Origin: JBHIDJ01 sp046760105
Lineage (GTDB): Bacteria > Pseudomonadota > Gammaproteobacteria > Acidiferrobacterales > SPGG2
DNA length: 19,809 nucleotides
NCBI GenBank assembly: GCA_046760105.1
Contig: JBHIDJ010000051.1
Location: forward strand, 1-19,809
Direction: 5' to 3'
A model generated the notes under the pieces. The model had not been told where the DNA came from. It saw nothing but the letters and a program-made list of their open reading frames with translations, and made no database searches. Within the stretch, counting starts at the first letter, position 1; every line of letters begins with the position of its first letter. The translations under genes and the position numbers were made by a program. Shown here in pieces: positions 6,340 through 14,696 of this stretch.

Positions 6340-7161
6340 TCAGCCACCCTCTCGAAACTCGGGGTAAAGCGTCATGCCACCATCCACATAAAGCGTGGCA
6401 CCGGTAACGTAGTCCGAATCATCGGAGCAAAGCCACACCGTGGCACGCGCAATATCAGATGTCTCGCCGACACGCCCGTAAGGGATTAAGGTAAGCAGCG
6501 ACGCCTGCGCCTCGGGCGTCTCCCAAGCCGCTTGATTAATAGGGGTCTTAATCGCTCCAGGGGCAACCGCGTTAACGCGGATCTTGTGTTCCGCAAGTTC
6601 CTGCGCCATGGTCTTCATCAGCAGCGACACGCCGCCTTTGGACGCCGCGTAGTTGGCATGACCCGCCCAGGGAATAAGGTCATGCACCGAGGACATGCAG
6701 ATGATCTTGCCGGCGGAAGAAGAAAGCTCAGGCACCACGCCGCGGCGCATGAATTCTCGCACCGCCTCGCGCGCACACAGAAACTGGCTCGTGAGGTTGA
6801 CCTTGATCACAAACTCCCAGTCCGCCAGGCTCATCTCATGCAAGGCTGCATCCCGTTGCAGGCCGGCATTGTTGACCAGGATATCGATACTGCCGTAGGC
6901 GTCGCACATCTCTCGAAACATCGCCTGCACCTGGTCCTCATTGCTGACGTCGGCCTGAATGGCCATCGCCTCGCCGCCACTTTCTTTGATCCGGTTGACT
7001 ATCTCGTCGGCGGCGTCCGGCTCCGCCACGTAATTCACCACTACCTTGGCGCCGGCGGCAGCCAACGCCTCTACCACCCCCGCGCCGATACCGGAATTGC
7101 CACCGGTGACCAGCGCACGTTGACCTGCTAAAGGCTGCTCCTTAGACATTGTTGTAGCCAC
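6340..7161 (-). CDS. SDR-family oxidoreductase, probable glucose 1-dehydrogenase
   Basis: A classical short-chain dehydrogenase, likely oxidising beta-D-glucose to gluconolactone with NAD(P)+. The 273-residue product has the cofactor loop TGGNSGIG at residues 19-26, NNAG at 97-100, and the catalytic Ser158, Tyr171 and Lys175 (YxxxK), plus the C-terminal VTGATLYVDGGMTLYP common to glucose 1-dehydrogenases. The GTG at 7161 is preferred because GGAGGAG lies five bases upstream; an in-frame ATG at 7149 would be too far away. It follows the GH15 gene by 54 bases on the same strand and probably shares its transcript, so glucose released by GH15 could be its substrate. Substrate assignment is inference from context; many SDRs look alike. 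Confidence 0.88.
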   Translation of the reverse strand: MATTMSKEQPLAGQRALVTGGNSGIGAGVVEALAAAGAKVVVNYVAEPDAADEIVNRIKESGGEAMAIQADVSNEDQVQAMFREMCDAYGSIDILVNNAGLQRDAALHEMSLADWEFVIKVNLTSQFLCAREAVREFMRRGVVPELSSSAGKIICMSSVHDLIPWAGHANYAASKGGVSLLMKTMAQELAEHKIRVNAVAPGAIKTPINQAAWETPEAQASLLTLIPYGRVGETSDIARATVWLCSDDSDYVTGATLYVDGGMTLYPEFREGG

Positions 7162-7215
7162 GGGGTCTCCTCCGGTCTTCGATCGTTACTACCGGGCAAA
7201 GGTTTTATCGAACAG

Positions 7216-9051
7216 TTAGTCCCTCGCTCCGAGGGCGCGATCGAGATTGAACGCAGCGCTTATCAAAGCGAGGTGGGTAAAGGCCTGTGGAAAATTGCCC
7301 AGCGCCTCGCCGCTGTGTCCCGTCTGCTCGGCATAAAGCCCTAAGTGATTAGCATAGCCGAGCATCTCTTCGAAGATCACCCGGGCGCGCTCCAGCCGGT
7401 TGCGATCCGCCCGACCGGCGCGCGTGAGCGCCTCGACTAACCAGAAGGTGCAGATATTAAAGGTGCCTTCCTCGCCTTTAAGCCCATCGGCGGTCTCCTC
7501 CACGTTGTAGCGATAGACCAGGCTGTTGGAGAGCAGCCCGCGTTTGTGTGGGGGTTTCATCGTGGCGTCGAGGGTGCGAAGCATCCGCGGATCGGTTGGC
7601 GAGACAAAGAACACCAACGGCATCGTTAGATTGGCCGCATCCAAGGCATCACCGCCGTAATGCTGGACAAAGGCGTTGCGCTGCTGGTGCCAGCCATTGG
7701 TCATGATTTGCTCGTAGATCCTGTCACGCACGTCTGACCAGCGCTCGCGGTCCGCCGGAAACGAGCGCTTATCCGCGAGCCTTAAGGCGCGATCGACCGC
7801 TACCCAGCACATGAGCTTGGAGTAGACAAAGTGCTGTTGCCCCCCGCGCACCTCCCAGATGCCCTCATCCCTTCGCTGCCAGTTGTCACACACCCAATTG
7901 ATCAGCCGACGAAGATGACGCCAGAGATCATAGGAGATCGGCTGCCCATGTTTGTTATAGAGGTACACCGAGTCCATGAGCTCGCCATAGATGTCCAGCT
8001 GCATCTGGTCATAGGCACCGTTGCCGATGCGCACGGGACGTGAGCCCTTATAGCCGTCCAAGTGATCGAGGATCTCCTCCGTGAGCTCGTGTTCTCCGCC
8101 GATGCCATACATGATCTGTAGCGACCCGTCCTCAGCGAGCTCATGGCAGATCCGCTCGATCGCATCCATGAAATGGGCTGCCTCCTGCGTGAAACCGATG
8201 CGCATCAGCGCGTAGAGCGTAAACGCGGCGTCGCGCACCCAGGTGTAACGGTAGTCCCAGTTGCGCTCCCCGCCGATGCCTTCGGGGAGGCTCGCGGTGG
8301 GTGCGGCCACGATGGCGCCGGTGGGTTCGTAGGTCATCAGTTTCAGGGCGAGCGCGGAGCGGTGCACCATCTCGCGCCAGCGCCCACGGTAGGTGCATTG
8401 CCCGAGCCAGTGGCGCCAGTACTCCACCGTCTTCTGGCCCAGCGCTAACGCCTCGTCTTGGGTCAACAGCCCCTTGTGGCCCGTGCCCGGATCGACGCGC
8501 CCGAGCACAAACACGGCTGCCTCGCCTTCGCTGAGTGTGAACTCTGCCGTGACCCCGTTACCCTGTTTCTTTAGCTTTCGCCGTGTGCCAAGCCCCAGGG
8601 CGAGGCTGGGTGATGCGAAAACCGCGCCCGTTTCTGTGAGCTCGGTGGTGTGCTCATCGCGCGCGTAATTGAACGCGGGAAAACACTCCATTCGAAAAGA
8701 CATCGCACCCCGTATACAACGCACGCCGCGCACGAGTTGATGCCGGTCCTGACTATCACGAGGCAAGCCAACGGGCATGAAATCCACCACTTGGCCCACC
8801 CCATCAGGGCACAAAAATCGAGTAACCAGCACGTTGGAGTCTGGGTAGTAGAACTGCTTATGGGTAACCCTGTCGCTTAGGGTTGTGAGCTTGAAGTGGC
8901 CACCTTTCTGGTCATCGAGAATCGCAGCGAAGACGCTCGGGGAATCGAACCGCGGGAAGCAAAACCAGTCGACGGAGCCATTCATCCCGATGAGTGCCAC
9001 CGTGTGCAGATCGCCGACGATGCCGTAGTCTTCTATGGGTTGGTAGGGCAT
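7216..9051 (-). CDS. Glycoside hydrolase family 15 protein (glucoamylase/trehalase-like)
   Basis: An inverting alpha-glucosidase of 611 residues with no signal peptide, so probably an intracellular enzyme acting on trehalose or a short alpha-glucan. It opens with the family N-terminal signature IEDYGIVGDLHTVALIG and GSVDWFCFPRFDSPSVF (residues 6-41), followed by the beta-sandwich domain to about 215 and the (alpha/alpha)6 barrel. Key barrel motifs are ERNWDYRYTWVRDA (262-275), DEGIWEVRG (395-403) with the likely general acid Glu400, and GEEGTFNICTFWLVEAL (526-542) with the catalytic base in GEEGTF. Similar proteins in actinobacteria and archaea are trehalases, while others are glucoamylases, so specificity is open. 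The start ATG follows TAAGGAG at good spacing. It is the first gene of a likely two-gene unit with the SDR dehydrogenase. Confidence 0.93.
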   Translation of the reverse strand: MPYQPIEDYGIVGDLHTVALIGMNGSVDWFCFPRFDSPSVFAAILDDQKGGHFKLTTLSDRVTHKQFYYPDSNVLVTRFLCPDGVGQVVDFMPVGLPRDSQDRHQLVRGVRCIRGAMSFRMECFPAFNYARDEHTTELTETGAVFASPSLALGLGTRRKLKKQGNGVTAEFTLSEGEAAVFVLGRVDPGTGHKGLLTQDEALALGQKTVEYWRHWLGQCTYRGRWREMVHRSALALKLMTYEPTGAIVAAPTASLPEGIGGERNWDYRYTWVRDAAFTLYALMRIGFTQEAAHFMDAIERICHELAEDGSLQIMYGIGGEHELTEEILDHLDGYKGSRPVRIGNGAYDQMQLDIYGELMDSVYLYNKHGQPISYDLWRHLRRLINWVCDNWQRRDEGIWEVRGGQQHFVYSKLMCWVAVDRALRLADKRSFPADRERWSDVRDRIYEQIMTNGWHQQRNAFVQHYGGDALDAANLTMPLVFFVSPTDPRMLRTLDATMKPPHKRGLLSNSLVYRYNVEETADGLKGEEGTFNICTFWLVEALTRAGRADRNRLERARVIFEEMLGYANHLGLYAEQTGHSGEALGNFPQAFTHLALISAAFNLDRALGARD

Positions 9052-9097
9052 GGTGCAACTCCTTACGTGCGTCCGCGAAAGGCTTTCGTTGTGTTAG

Positions 9098-9115
9098 ATC
9101 CGCAACTACGCGGAT
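9098..9115 (+). terminator. Small hairpin followed by T-run in the GH15 upstream region
   Basis: A 6-bp stem ATCCGC/GCGGAT with a 6-base loop is followed by TTTT on the + strand. It lies in the 158-bp gap between DUF4380 and GH15, but no + strand gene ends here. It would therefore sit in the leader of the GH15 mRNA and may be a regulatory hairpin or chance. Confidence 0.2.
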
Positions 9116-9209
9116 TTTCGGTTTCTGCTATTGAGCCGAAAGGTCACGACGGAAAAATGATCGCCGATTTATACGTCACATACAAGCGCTCGCGGCCAGT
9201 GGTTATTGA

Positions 9210-10205
9210 TTACAAATACTGCCGGACCTCGCCTTCGCTCTCGGGCCATCGGGCAACGTCAAACAAGGCCTGGTGCTCTTCAAGCGTGAAGCTTTCGCCC
9301 GGATGCAAGCGGATCAACGGGCTATGGATCTCCATCTCGAGGTACGGGAAGCGATCGGAGTTGAAGACCTCGCTGATACAGCCGTGCGCGTACGCCTTGT
9401 CCTCGTAGACGGGCACGTGCTTGCGATAACCGGCCAGACCGAGCCCCGCGACCTCGAGCACACCGATCATCCAGCCTTCATTCGCGTCTACGCCGAACTT
9501 AAGAGCGCGTGCGTCGCGACAGTGAATGACGGCCACGCTGCCGAGCTCGTCCACCACACTATCGCGCACCTGCGTTGATTCGCCTTCCTCGGCGTATGTC
9601 TTGACTCCCTGGGGAAATTGGGAATCCGGGGCTCTTGGTAAGTAAACCTGGCCAGGCCTCAGGACCATATTCACGTCCCAGGCACCCCACTCAACCTCCT
9701 CTGAAGACGTATTGGTTAGGCCGTGCGTCACTATCCATTCTGACTTCCCCGCGTTCATCCTCACTGTGCGTGTGATCTGGACACCGGTTTCCCGACACAC
9801 TGGGCTCGTCATTCGTACCTCCGCGATCTCCGGTCCCGAGTGCTCAACGGAAAGCCCATAGGGGCCGCTATCCAAATCCAGAAAAGGAACACCATCGGTC
9901 CATCGCTGCTGCGGTGCGAGCCAGGTCTTATCACCGCCCCAGAGCAGAAAACCCAGCTCGTGTTTCCTGGCATTTACGTCGTCGGTTGCTGAAAGGTCCT
10001 CTACGTGCCCCTCGAGTGTGGGTTGGGTAAAGGACAAGTCATGTTCGCGCCAGATCATGCCCATGATCCGGCCACCCACGTGCGGCACGAGAACGAGCTC
10101 CAGCGGGCCGTTTTTGAGATGCCAAGAGTCCCATTCCTTATGATGTCCGGGGCTTACGCTAATGATTGACTTGCCAGCCACCTTACCCCCGGCTTTCGAG
10201 TGCAC
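9210..10205 (-). CDS. DUF4380 / aldose-epimerase-like (galactose mutarotase superfamily) protein
   Basis: A protein of about 330 residues with the beta-sandwich pattern of the aldose 1-epimerase/DUF4380 group: LKNGPLELVLVPHVGGRIMG near residues 31-50, GFLLWGGDKTWLAPQ, a central EWGAWDVNMVL, then GVDANEGWMIGV and a C-terminal LEMEIHSPLIRLHPGESFTLEEH, which is typical of carbohydrate mutarotase-like folds. No signal peptide is seen. The longest frame begins at GTG 10205, 11 bases after the sthA stop. An internal GTG at 10181 preceded by GGGGGTAAG is an equally good start and would trim eight residues. Function is unproven: a sugar mutarotase or sugar-binding role would suit the neighbouring glucose-oxidising enzymes. 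It is probably cotranscribed with sthA. Confidence 0.8.
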   Translation of the reverse strand: MHSKAGGKVAGKSIISVSPGHHKEWDSWHLKNGPLELVLVPHVGGRIMGMIWREHDLSFTQPTLEGHVEDLSATDDVNARKHELGFLLWGGDKTWLAPQQRWTDGVPFLDLDSGPYGLSVEHSGPEIAEVRMTSPVCRETGVQITRTVRMNAGKSEWIVTHGLTNTSSEEVEWGAWDVNMVLRPGQVYLPRAPDSQFPQGVKTYAEEGESTQVRDSVVDELGSVAVIHCRDARALKFGVDANEGWMIGVLEVAGLGLAGYRKHVPVYEDKAYAHGCISEVFNSDRFPYLEMEIHSPLIRLHPGESFTLEEHQALFDVARWPESEGEVRQYL

Positions 10206-10216
10206 GGTCCAACAGC

Positions 10217-11632
10217 TCAGGCACCGCGGAGCTTGTTGAGGGCATTCAAAGCAGCCACTTTATAGCATTCGGCCAAGGTCGGGTAATTGAATACGGCGTT
10301 TACGAAGTAGTCGGCCGTACCGTTTGTTGCCATCACGGCTTGGCCGATATGAATGAGCTCAGTGGCGCCGGTACCGATTGTATGCACACCAAGAATCTCA
10401 TGGGTCTTCTGATGGACCAACAATTTGAGCATGCCAATATCGTCGCCTAGGATTTGCCCGCGGGCGGTCTCCCTGTATTGCGCAACGCCTCTTTCAAACG
10501 GCATCGCTTCCGCAGTAAGCTGCTCCTCGGTTTTTCCGATCATGGAAATCTCTGGGATGCTGTAAATTCCATAAGGGATCAAGTGAGGCAATGAATCGGT
10601 GGGCTGGCCGAACATCTGGCAACAAGCGACGCGGCCCTGCTCCATCGCTGTGGCGGCTAGCGCCGGAAATCCGATCACATCGCCGCAGGCGTAAATGTGA
10701 CTAACAGACGTTTGGTAATGCTCGTTCACTGCGATCCGGCCGCGCTGATCTGCACTCAAACTCGCGGCTCCGAGATTCAATTCGCCCGTAGCTCCTTGCC
10801 GTCCCACACTGTACAGCAGTCGATCGGCACGCAGCACTTTGCCGCTCTCCAGGGTCGCTTCAACCATCTTATCTGATTCGGGGCGTGAACCTGGGGGAGG
10901 GTCGATCACTTCGACCTTTACCACTTTTTCTCCCAGTCGGAGTGTCATCCCCGCCTGGCGCAAATGGTATTGCAGGGCTTCGCCGATCTCGATATCAACA
11001 AAATCCAGCACGCGATTGCGGCCTTCAACCAACGTCACTCGAATACCCAAACGCGTCGCCATCGACGCGTATTCCGTTCCGATGACCCCGCCGCCGACGA
11101 TGATGACGCTGCGCGCAATCCCACGATCGCCCTCATATATCTCGTCAGCAGTAAAAATGCGGTGACCGTCAAAAGGAATGTCCGGCGGTTTCGCGGCGAC
11201 ACTCCCCACTGCGATAAGAATGTACTCCGCCTTGTACTTCTCTTCGTTCTGTGCAGTTTCGATAGCGATGGTATGTTCATCAAGAAATGCGGCTGACCCG
11301 ATCGCTACCTTGACACCATTGCGAGCAAATTGCTTGCGTACCACGTCCACTTTGCTGTTAATGACCCGCTGGCACGAATCCATAAGCATTCTAAACTGGG
11401 TCTCCCGATCGACCAGGTGCGAGACGTCCTGTCCCAAAACGTGGCCGCGCCCGGTAAGATCAAGTACTGCTTCTCTCAACGTCTTCGAAGGAACGGTGCC
11501 CGTATTGACTGCCCCACCACCGAGGGCTGTCCGCTCCACCACACATACGGACCTACCCAGCTTCGCCGCCTGGATCGCAGCCTTCCGGCCCGCCGGTCCA
11601 CTACCGATGACGATCAGATCGAAATGCCGCAT
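10217..11632 (-). CDS. sthA: Si-specific soluble pyridine nucleotide transhydrogenase
   Basis: An FAD-dependent flavoprotein of the dihydrolipoamide-dehydrogenase family that exchanges hydride between NADPH and NAD+. I chose the ATG at 11632 (471 residues) because it follows AAGGGGA and immediately precedes the conserved FDLIVIGSGPAGRKAAIQAA (FAD motif, residues 4-23); the open frame extends upstream without family similarity. The active-site loop reads LGGGAVNTGTVPSKTLREAV. SthA usually keeps the first of the two disulfide cysteines (GGxC...GTIPSK), but here Ala41 and Thr46 occupy both positions, so no redox disulfide is possible. A second dinucleotide motif (IIVGGGVIGTEYASM), YACGDVIGFPALAATAMEQGR and the C-terminal dimer domain are intact. 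It would balance reducing equivalents from the zwf and SDR steps. Confidence 0.92.
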   Translation of the reverse strand: MRHFDLIVIGSGPAGRKAAIQAAKLGRSVCVVERTALGGGAVNTGTVPSKTLREAVLDLTGRGHVLGQDVSHLVDRETQFRMLMDSCQRVINSKVDVVRKQFARNGVKVAIGSAAFLDEHTIAIETAQNEEKYKAEYILIAVGSVAAKPPDIPFDGHRIFTADEIYEGDRGIARSVIIVGGGVIGTEYASMATRLGIRVTLVEGRNRVLDFVDIEIGEALQYHLRQAGMTLRLGEKVVKVEVIDPPPGSRPESDKMVEATLESGKVLRADRLLYSVGRQGATGELNLGAASLSADQRGRIAVNEHYQTSVSHIYACGDVIGFPALAATAMEQGRVACCQMFGQPTDSLPHLIPYGIYSIPEISMIGKTEEQLTAEAMPFERGVAQYRETARGQILGDDIGMLKLLVHQKTHEILGVHTIGTGATELIHIGQAVMATNGTADYFVNAVFNYPTLAECYKVAALNALNKLRGA

Positions 11633-11681
11633 AGTGTAGTCCCCTTGCAACCCATTTTGCCGCGCACGACGCCAGGCGCCA

Positions 11682-11687
11682 CTTATA
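11682..11687 (-). promoter_or_regulatory. Candidate -10 box upstream of sthA
   Basis: On the minus strand TATAAG lies about 50 bases upstream of the sthA ATG, with a poor -35 match (TTTCGC) 18 bases further up. sthA is separated from cydX by 181 bases, so an own promoter is likely; this exact box is only a candidate. Confidence 0.3.
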
Positions 11688-11712
11688 CCGCATTGCACTG
11701 AGTGTGCGAAAC

Positions 11713-11738
11713 ACCCGCCTACGCTTGCGGGAGCGGGT
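11713..11738 (-). terminator. GC-rich hairpin between cydX and sthA, possible terminator
   Basis: ACCCGC (11713-11718) pairs with GCGGGT (11733-11738), with alternative inner pairings. It lies about 75 bases beyond the cydX stop. No T-run follows on either strand, so if it ends the cyd transcript it would not be a textbook intrinsic terminator. Confidence 0.3.
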
Positions 11739-11813
11739 AAGGGCAAGAAGTGAAGTGGGTCGGTGCCTATTCCTTAGCGGGTCGGCTAGATACTCGGCGG
11801 GAAGCACCCGCGT

Positions 11814-11948
11814 TTAGCGGCCTCGACGAGTCTTGCCGCGAGAAGCGCTGCGCTCGCGTTCATCCTCCATCAGCTCGTACCACATGGCGTTAAGGATAGC
11901 GAAAGCACAGGCCAACCCAAGACCCAATACCCAACTAAAGTACCACAC
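11814..11948 (-). CDS. cydX: Cytochrome bd-type oxidase small subunit CydX
   Basis: A 44-residue single-span membrane protein that stabilises the haems of cytochrome bd. It reads VWYFSWVLGLGLACAFAILN followed by AMWYELMEDE and a strongly basic tail; the WYFxWxLG opening and the acidic patch after the hydrophobic segment (residues 2-23) match the CydX/YbgT family. The start is GTG at 11948, with AGGAGG eight bases upstream. It begins 13 bases after the cydB stop, the standard cydAB-X order. The gene is below common ORF-length cut-offs and easily missed. The tail is more basic (SASRGKTRRGR) than that of E. coli CydX. Confidence 0.92.
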   Translation of the reverse strand: MWYFSWVLGLGLACAFAILNAMWYELMEDERERSASRGKTRRGR

Positions 11949-11961
11949 GCTTCTCTCCTCC

Positions 11962-13110
11962 TTAGTACGCTGAGTCGCCCTTCACGAACTTTTCCGTCAC
12001 CTTGCCGCGCATCACATGGTAGACCCAGCTCGTGTAGGCGATCACGATCGGCAAAAAGATCAAAACCGCCAGGAACATGAGAAACAGTGTCATATGACTC
12101 GACGTGCTGTCCCATACGGTCAGGCTCGAGCGGGGATCGATGGCCGACGGCAAAAGAAAGGGAAAGGTGCCGACCCCGAATGTGCCAATAACACCGGCGA
12201 CGCTGAACGCGCTGGCAATCCACGCCCACATTTCTCGTCCCCAGCGCAGAAAAACGATTGTCTTGATTGCGCTGACATAGACGATGAGCGGAACGAGCCA
12301 CAACCACCAGTGGGCACCGTAATTGTTAAGCCATGCACCGGTCTCGCGCATGACGCTCTTCGCCAGCGGATTGCTTGGTGCATCGTGCCCTGCCCCTGCG
12401 GCGATCACGTAGCCGTCAACGCCGAAGGCTACCCACAGGCCCGCGAGCGAAAACAGCGCCAGCATGACCACGGCGGCTACGCTTCCCGCCTGTCTCGCGC
12501 GCGCTTGTACTCTACCCCCCGTTTTCAACGCCAGGAACGTACCGCCGTGCATAATCAGCATCGACAAACTGACGAGACCGCAAAGCAACGGGAACGGTGT
12601 CAACAGGCCGAAGAAGGTCCCCTCATAGAACATCCGCAGTTCGTGATCGAAACGAAACGGTACCCCGAGCATCACGTTGCCCAGGGCGACGCCGAATATG
12701 AGCGGCGGCACGACGCCCCCGATGACCAACGTCCAATCCCAAGTGCTACGCCAGCGCGGATCTAGCAGCTTGGAACGATACTTAAAGCCAACCGGGCGTA
12801 GGATCAGCGCTAATAAGGCAAGAAACATGGCGACGTAAAAGCCTGAGAACGAAACGGCGTACAGCGGCGGGAATGCAGCAAAAATGGCACCTGCGCCGAG
12901 AATCAGCCACACCTGATTACCCTCCCACACAGGACCGACGGTATTGATCACGATGCGCCGCTCGGTGTCGGTACGGCCGATCCAGCGCAGGAGCGCCCCG
13001 ACCCCCATATCGAAACCATCCATCACGGCAAAACCGATCAACAGCGCGCCAAGCAACAGCCACCAGATGACGCGCATGGTCTCGTAATCGAGAAACATGA
13101 TCTTTTCCAT
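11962..13110 (-). CDS. cydB: Cytochrome bd ubiquinol oxidase subunit II
   Basis: Membrane subunit of the bd quinol:O2 oxidoreductase in the cytoplasmic membrane, partner of CydA. The 382-residue protein opens with MRVIWWLLLGALLIGFAVMD then GFDMGVGALL, the conserved CydB first helix, followed by NTVGPVWEGNQVWLI and GAGAIFAAFPPLYA, and further hydrophobic segments up to VIAYTSWVYHVMRGKV. The length is typical of the family. ATG 13110 follows AAGGAGG (minus strand, overlapping the end of cydA) at about ten bases; an internal ATG at residue 5 is an alternative. The gap to cydA is only five bases, so the two are cotranscribed and probably translationally coupled. Confidence 0.97.
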   Translation of the reverse strand: MEKIMFLDYETMRVIWWLLLGALLIGFAVMDGFDMGVGALLRWIGRTDTERRIVINTVGPVWEGNQVWLILGAGAIFAAFPPLYAVSFSGFYVAMFLALLALILRPVGFKYRSKLLDPRWRSTWDWTLVIGGVVPPLIFGVALGNVMLGVPFRFDHELRMFYEGTFFGLLTPFPLLCGLVSLSMLIMHGGTFLALKTGGRVQARARQAGSVAAVVMLALFSLAGLWVAFGVDGYVIAAGAGHDAPSNPLAKSVMRETGAWLNNYGAHWWLWLVPLIVYVSAIKTIVFLRWGREMWAWIASAFSVAGVIGTFGVGTFPFLLPSAIDPRSSLTVWDSTSSHMTLFLMFLAVLIFLPIVIAYTSWVYHVMRGKVTEKFVKGDSAY

Positions 13111-13115
13111 ACGGC

Positions 13116-14696
13116 CTAGTCCTCCTTCCTCGGCATGGCGGGCGCGAGTCCGGACCAGGCCAGTCCCCCCGCTGGTTCTGGCGACTCTTCCTTAGGGCCG
13201 ATGCGGATGTACTTAATCATCAGGAAAACATCGACAACAGCAAGAACGGAATAAAACAAAACGAAGCCGGCGAGACTGAACCAAACCTGTGCGGCAGAGA
13301 CCGAAGACACACCAAGGAACGTCGGCAGCGTGTGCTCGATTATCCACGGCTGTCGGCCGTACTCGGCAATGAACCAGCCGCACTCGGCAGCGACCCAAGG
13401 CAGCGGCAGCGACCACAGCGCGACCCACAAGAACCAGCGGTAGCGATCGAGCCAGTGGCGCGCCGAGAGGTAAAATGCATAGGCGAAAAGCACGATGAAG
13501 AAGAACCCGCAGGCCACCATGATGCGAAACGCATAGAACAGCGGAAAGACGCGCGGAACGATGCCGCGTGCCGCGGCCTGGATTTGCTCCTCGGTCGCGT
13601 CCGTCACCTTTTCGGTGTGACGCCTGAGCAAAAACGCATAGCCCACGTCGTCCTTGTAGCGCTCGAAAACGTCTCGCGCGCTGGTGTCAGACGGATTCGT
13701 GCGCAACCGCTGTAGCGCTTCGTAGCCCTTTATGCCCCTGCGGATACGCTTCTGCGCGCGCTCGATGAGATCACGGATGCCGAGCACCTCTTCGTCGAGC
13801 GAGCGCGTCGCGATGATACCGAAGACCCAGGGAATCTTGATCGCAAAATGGGTCTTCTGCTGCTCCATATCCGGAATCCCGACAACGGTGAAGCTGGCAG
13901 GCGGCTCCTCGGTCTCCCACATTGCCTCAAAGGCAGCGAGCTTCACCTTCTGGTGCTCCGTTGTTACATAACCGCTCTCGTCCCCGAGCACCACCACCGA
14001 CAGCGCCGAGGCCAAGCCGAAGCTCGCCGCCACGGTCATCGAGCGCTTGGCGATGGGCAGGTGGCGCCGCTTTAGCAAGTACCACGCGCTAACCGAAAGC
14101 ATGAACATCGCGCCGGTGACATAGCTTGCCGACACCGTGTGCACAAACTTGACCTGAGCGATGGGATTGAAGAACACCGCCCAAAAGTCGGTGAGCTCCA
14201 TGCGCATGGTCTCGTAGTTGAACTCGGCGCCCACCGGGTTCTGCATCCAGCCGTTGGCCACCAGGATCCACAAGGCAGACAAGTTGGTCCCGAGCGCCAT
14301 TAACCATGTCACACTGAGGTGCTGCACGGGCCTTAGCCGTTCCCAGCCGAAGAAGAACAAACCGACTAAGGTGGCCTCGAGGAAGAATGCCATTAGGCCC
14401 TCGATCGCTAGCGGTACACCAAAGATATCGCCCACGAAATGCGAGAAATACGCCCAGTTGGTGCCAAACTGGAACTCCATAGTAATACCGGTCGCCACCC
14501 CCATGGCGAAGTTGATGCCGAACAGCAGGCCCCAAAACTTGGTCATCTCGCGCCAGATGGGCCGGCCGGTCATCACGTAAACGCTTTCCATGATGGCGAG
14601 CAGAAGCGCGAGGCCGATGGTGAGCGGGACAAACAAAAAATGATACATGGCAGTCAGTCCAAACTGCCAACGCGAGAGTAATACCGCCTCTTCCAT
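13116..14696 (-). CDS. cydA: Cytochrome bd ubiquinol oxidase subunit I (long Q-loop type)
   Basis: Carries the haems and the quinol site of the high-affinity bd oxidase. The 526-residue protein shows His19 in AMYHFLFVPLTIG (haem ligand), GVPLAIEGLMAFFLEATLVG with the conserved proton-path glutamates, KFVHTVSASYVTGAMFM with a second haem-ligand His, FRIMVACGFFF with the axial Met, and the signature EYGRQPWIIEHTLPT. The quinol loop contains KLAAFEAMWETEEPPASFT and GIIATRSLDEEVLGI, followed by an extended segment as in E. coli CydA, so this is the long Q-loop form. Its ATG overlaps the cydP stop (TAATG), implying translational coupling. It is not a cyanide-insensitive CioA-type protein, judging by the long loop and the GRQPW context. 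Confidence 0.97.
   Translation of the reverse strand: MEEAVLLSRWQFGLTAMYHFLFVPLTIGLALLLAIMESVYVMTGRPIWREMTKFWGLLFGINFAMGVATGITMEFQFGTNWAYFSHFVGDIFGVPLAIEGLMAFFLEATLVGLFFFGWERLRPVQHLSVTWLMALGTNLSALWILVANGWMQNPVGAEFNYETMRMELTDFWAVFFNPIAQVKFVHTVSASYVTGAMFMLSVSAWYLLKRRHLPIAKRSMTVAASFGLASALSVVVLGDESGYVTTEHQKVKLAAFEAMWETEEPPASFTVVGIPDMEQQKTHFAIKIPWVFGIIATRSLDEEVLGIRDLIERAQKRIRRGIKGYEALQRLRTNPSDTSARDVFERYKDDVGYAFLLRRHTEKVTDATEEQIQAAARGIVPRVFPLFYAFRIMVACGFFFIVLFAYAFYLSARHWLDRYRWFLWVALWSLPLPWVAAECGWFIAEYGRQPWIIEHTLPTFLGVSSVSAAQVWFSLAGFVLFYSVLAVVDVFLMIKYIRIGPKEESPEPAGGLAWSGLAPAMPRKED

Noticed and set aside
6532..7131. 199-codon + strand frame
   Set aside because: It is antisense to the SDR gene, which has all catalytic motifs; the frame has no recognisable similarity.
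8896..9408. 170-codon + strand frame
   Set aside because: It overlaps the starts and ends of the GH15 and DUF4380 genes in antisense and has no motif.
11633..11746. N-terminal extension of SthA
   Set aside because: No family similarity; ATG 11632 has a Shine-Dalgarno and sits directly before the FAD-binding motif.
12016..12765. 249-codon + strand frame
   Set aside because: It is a low-complexity charged shadow antisense to cydB.
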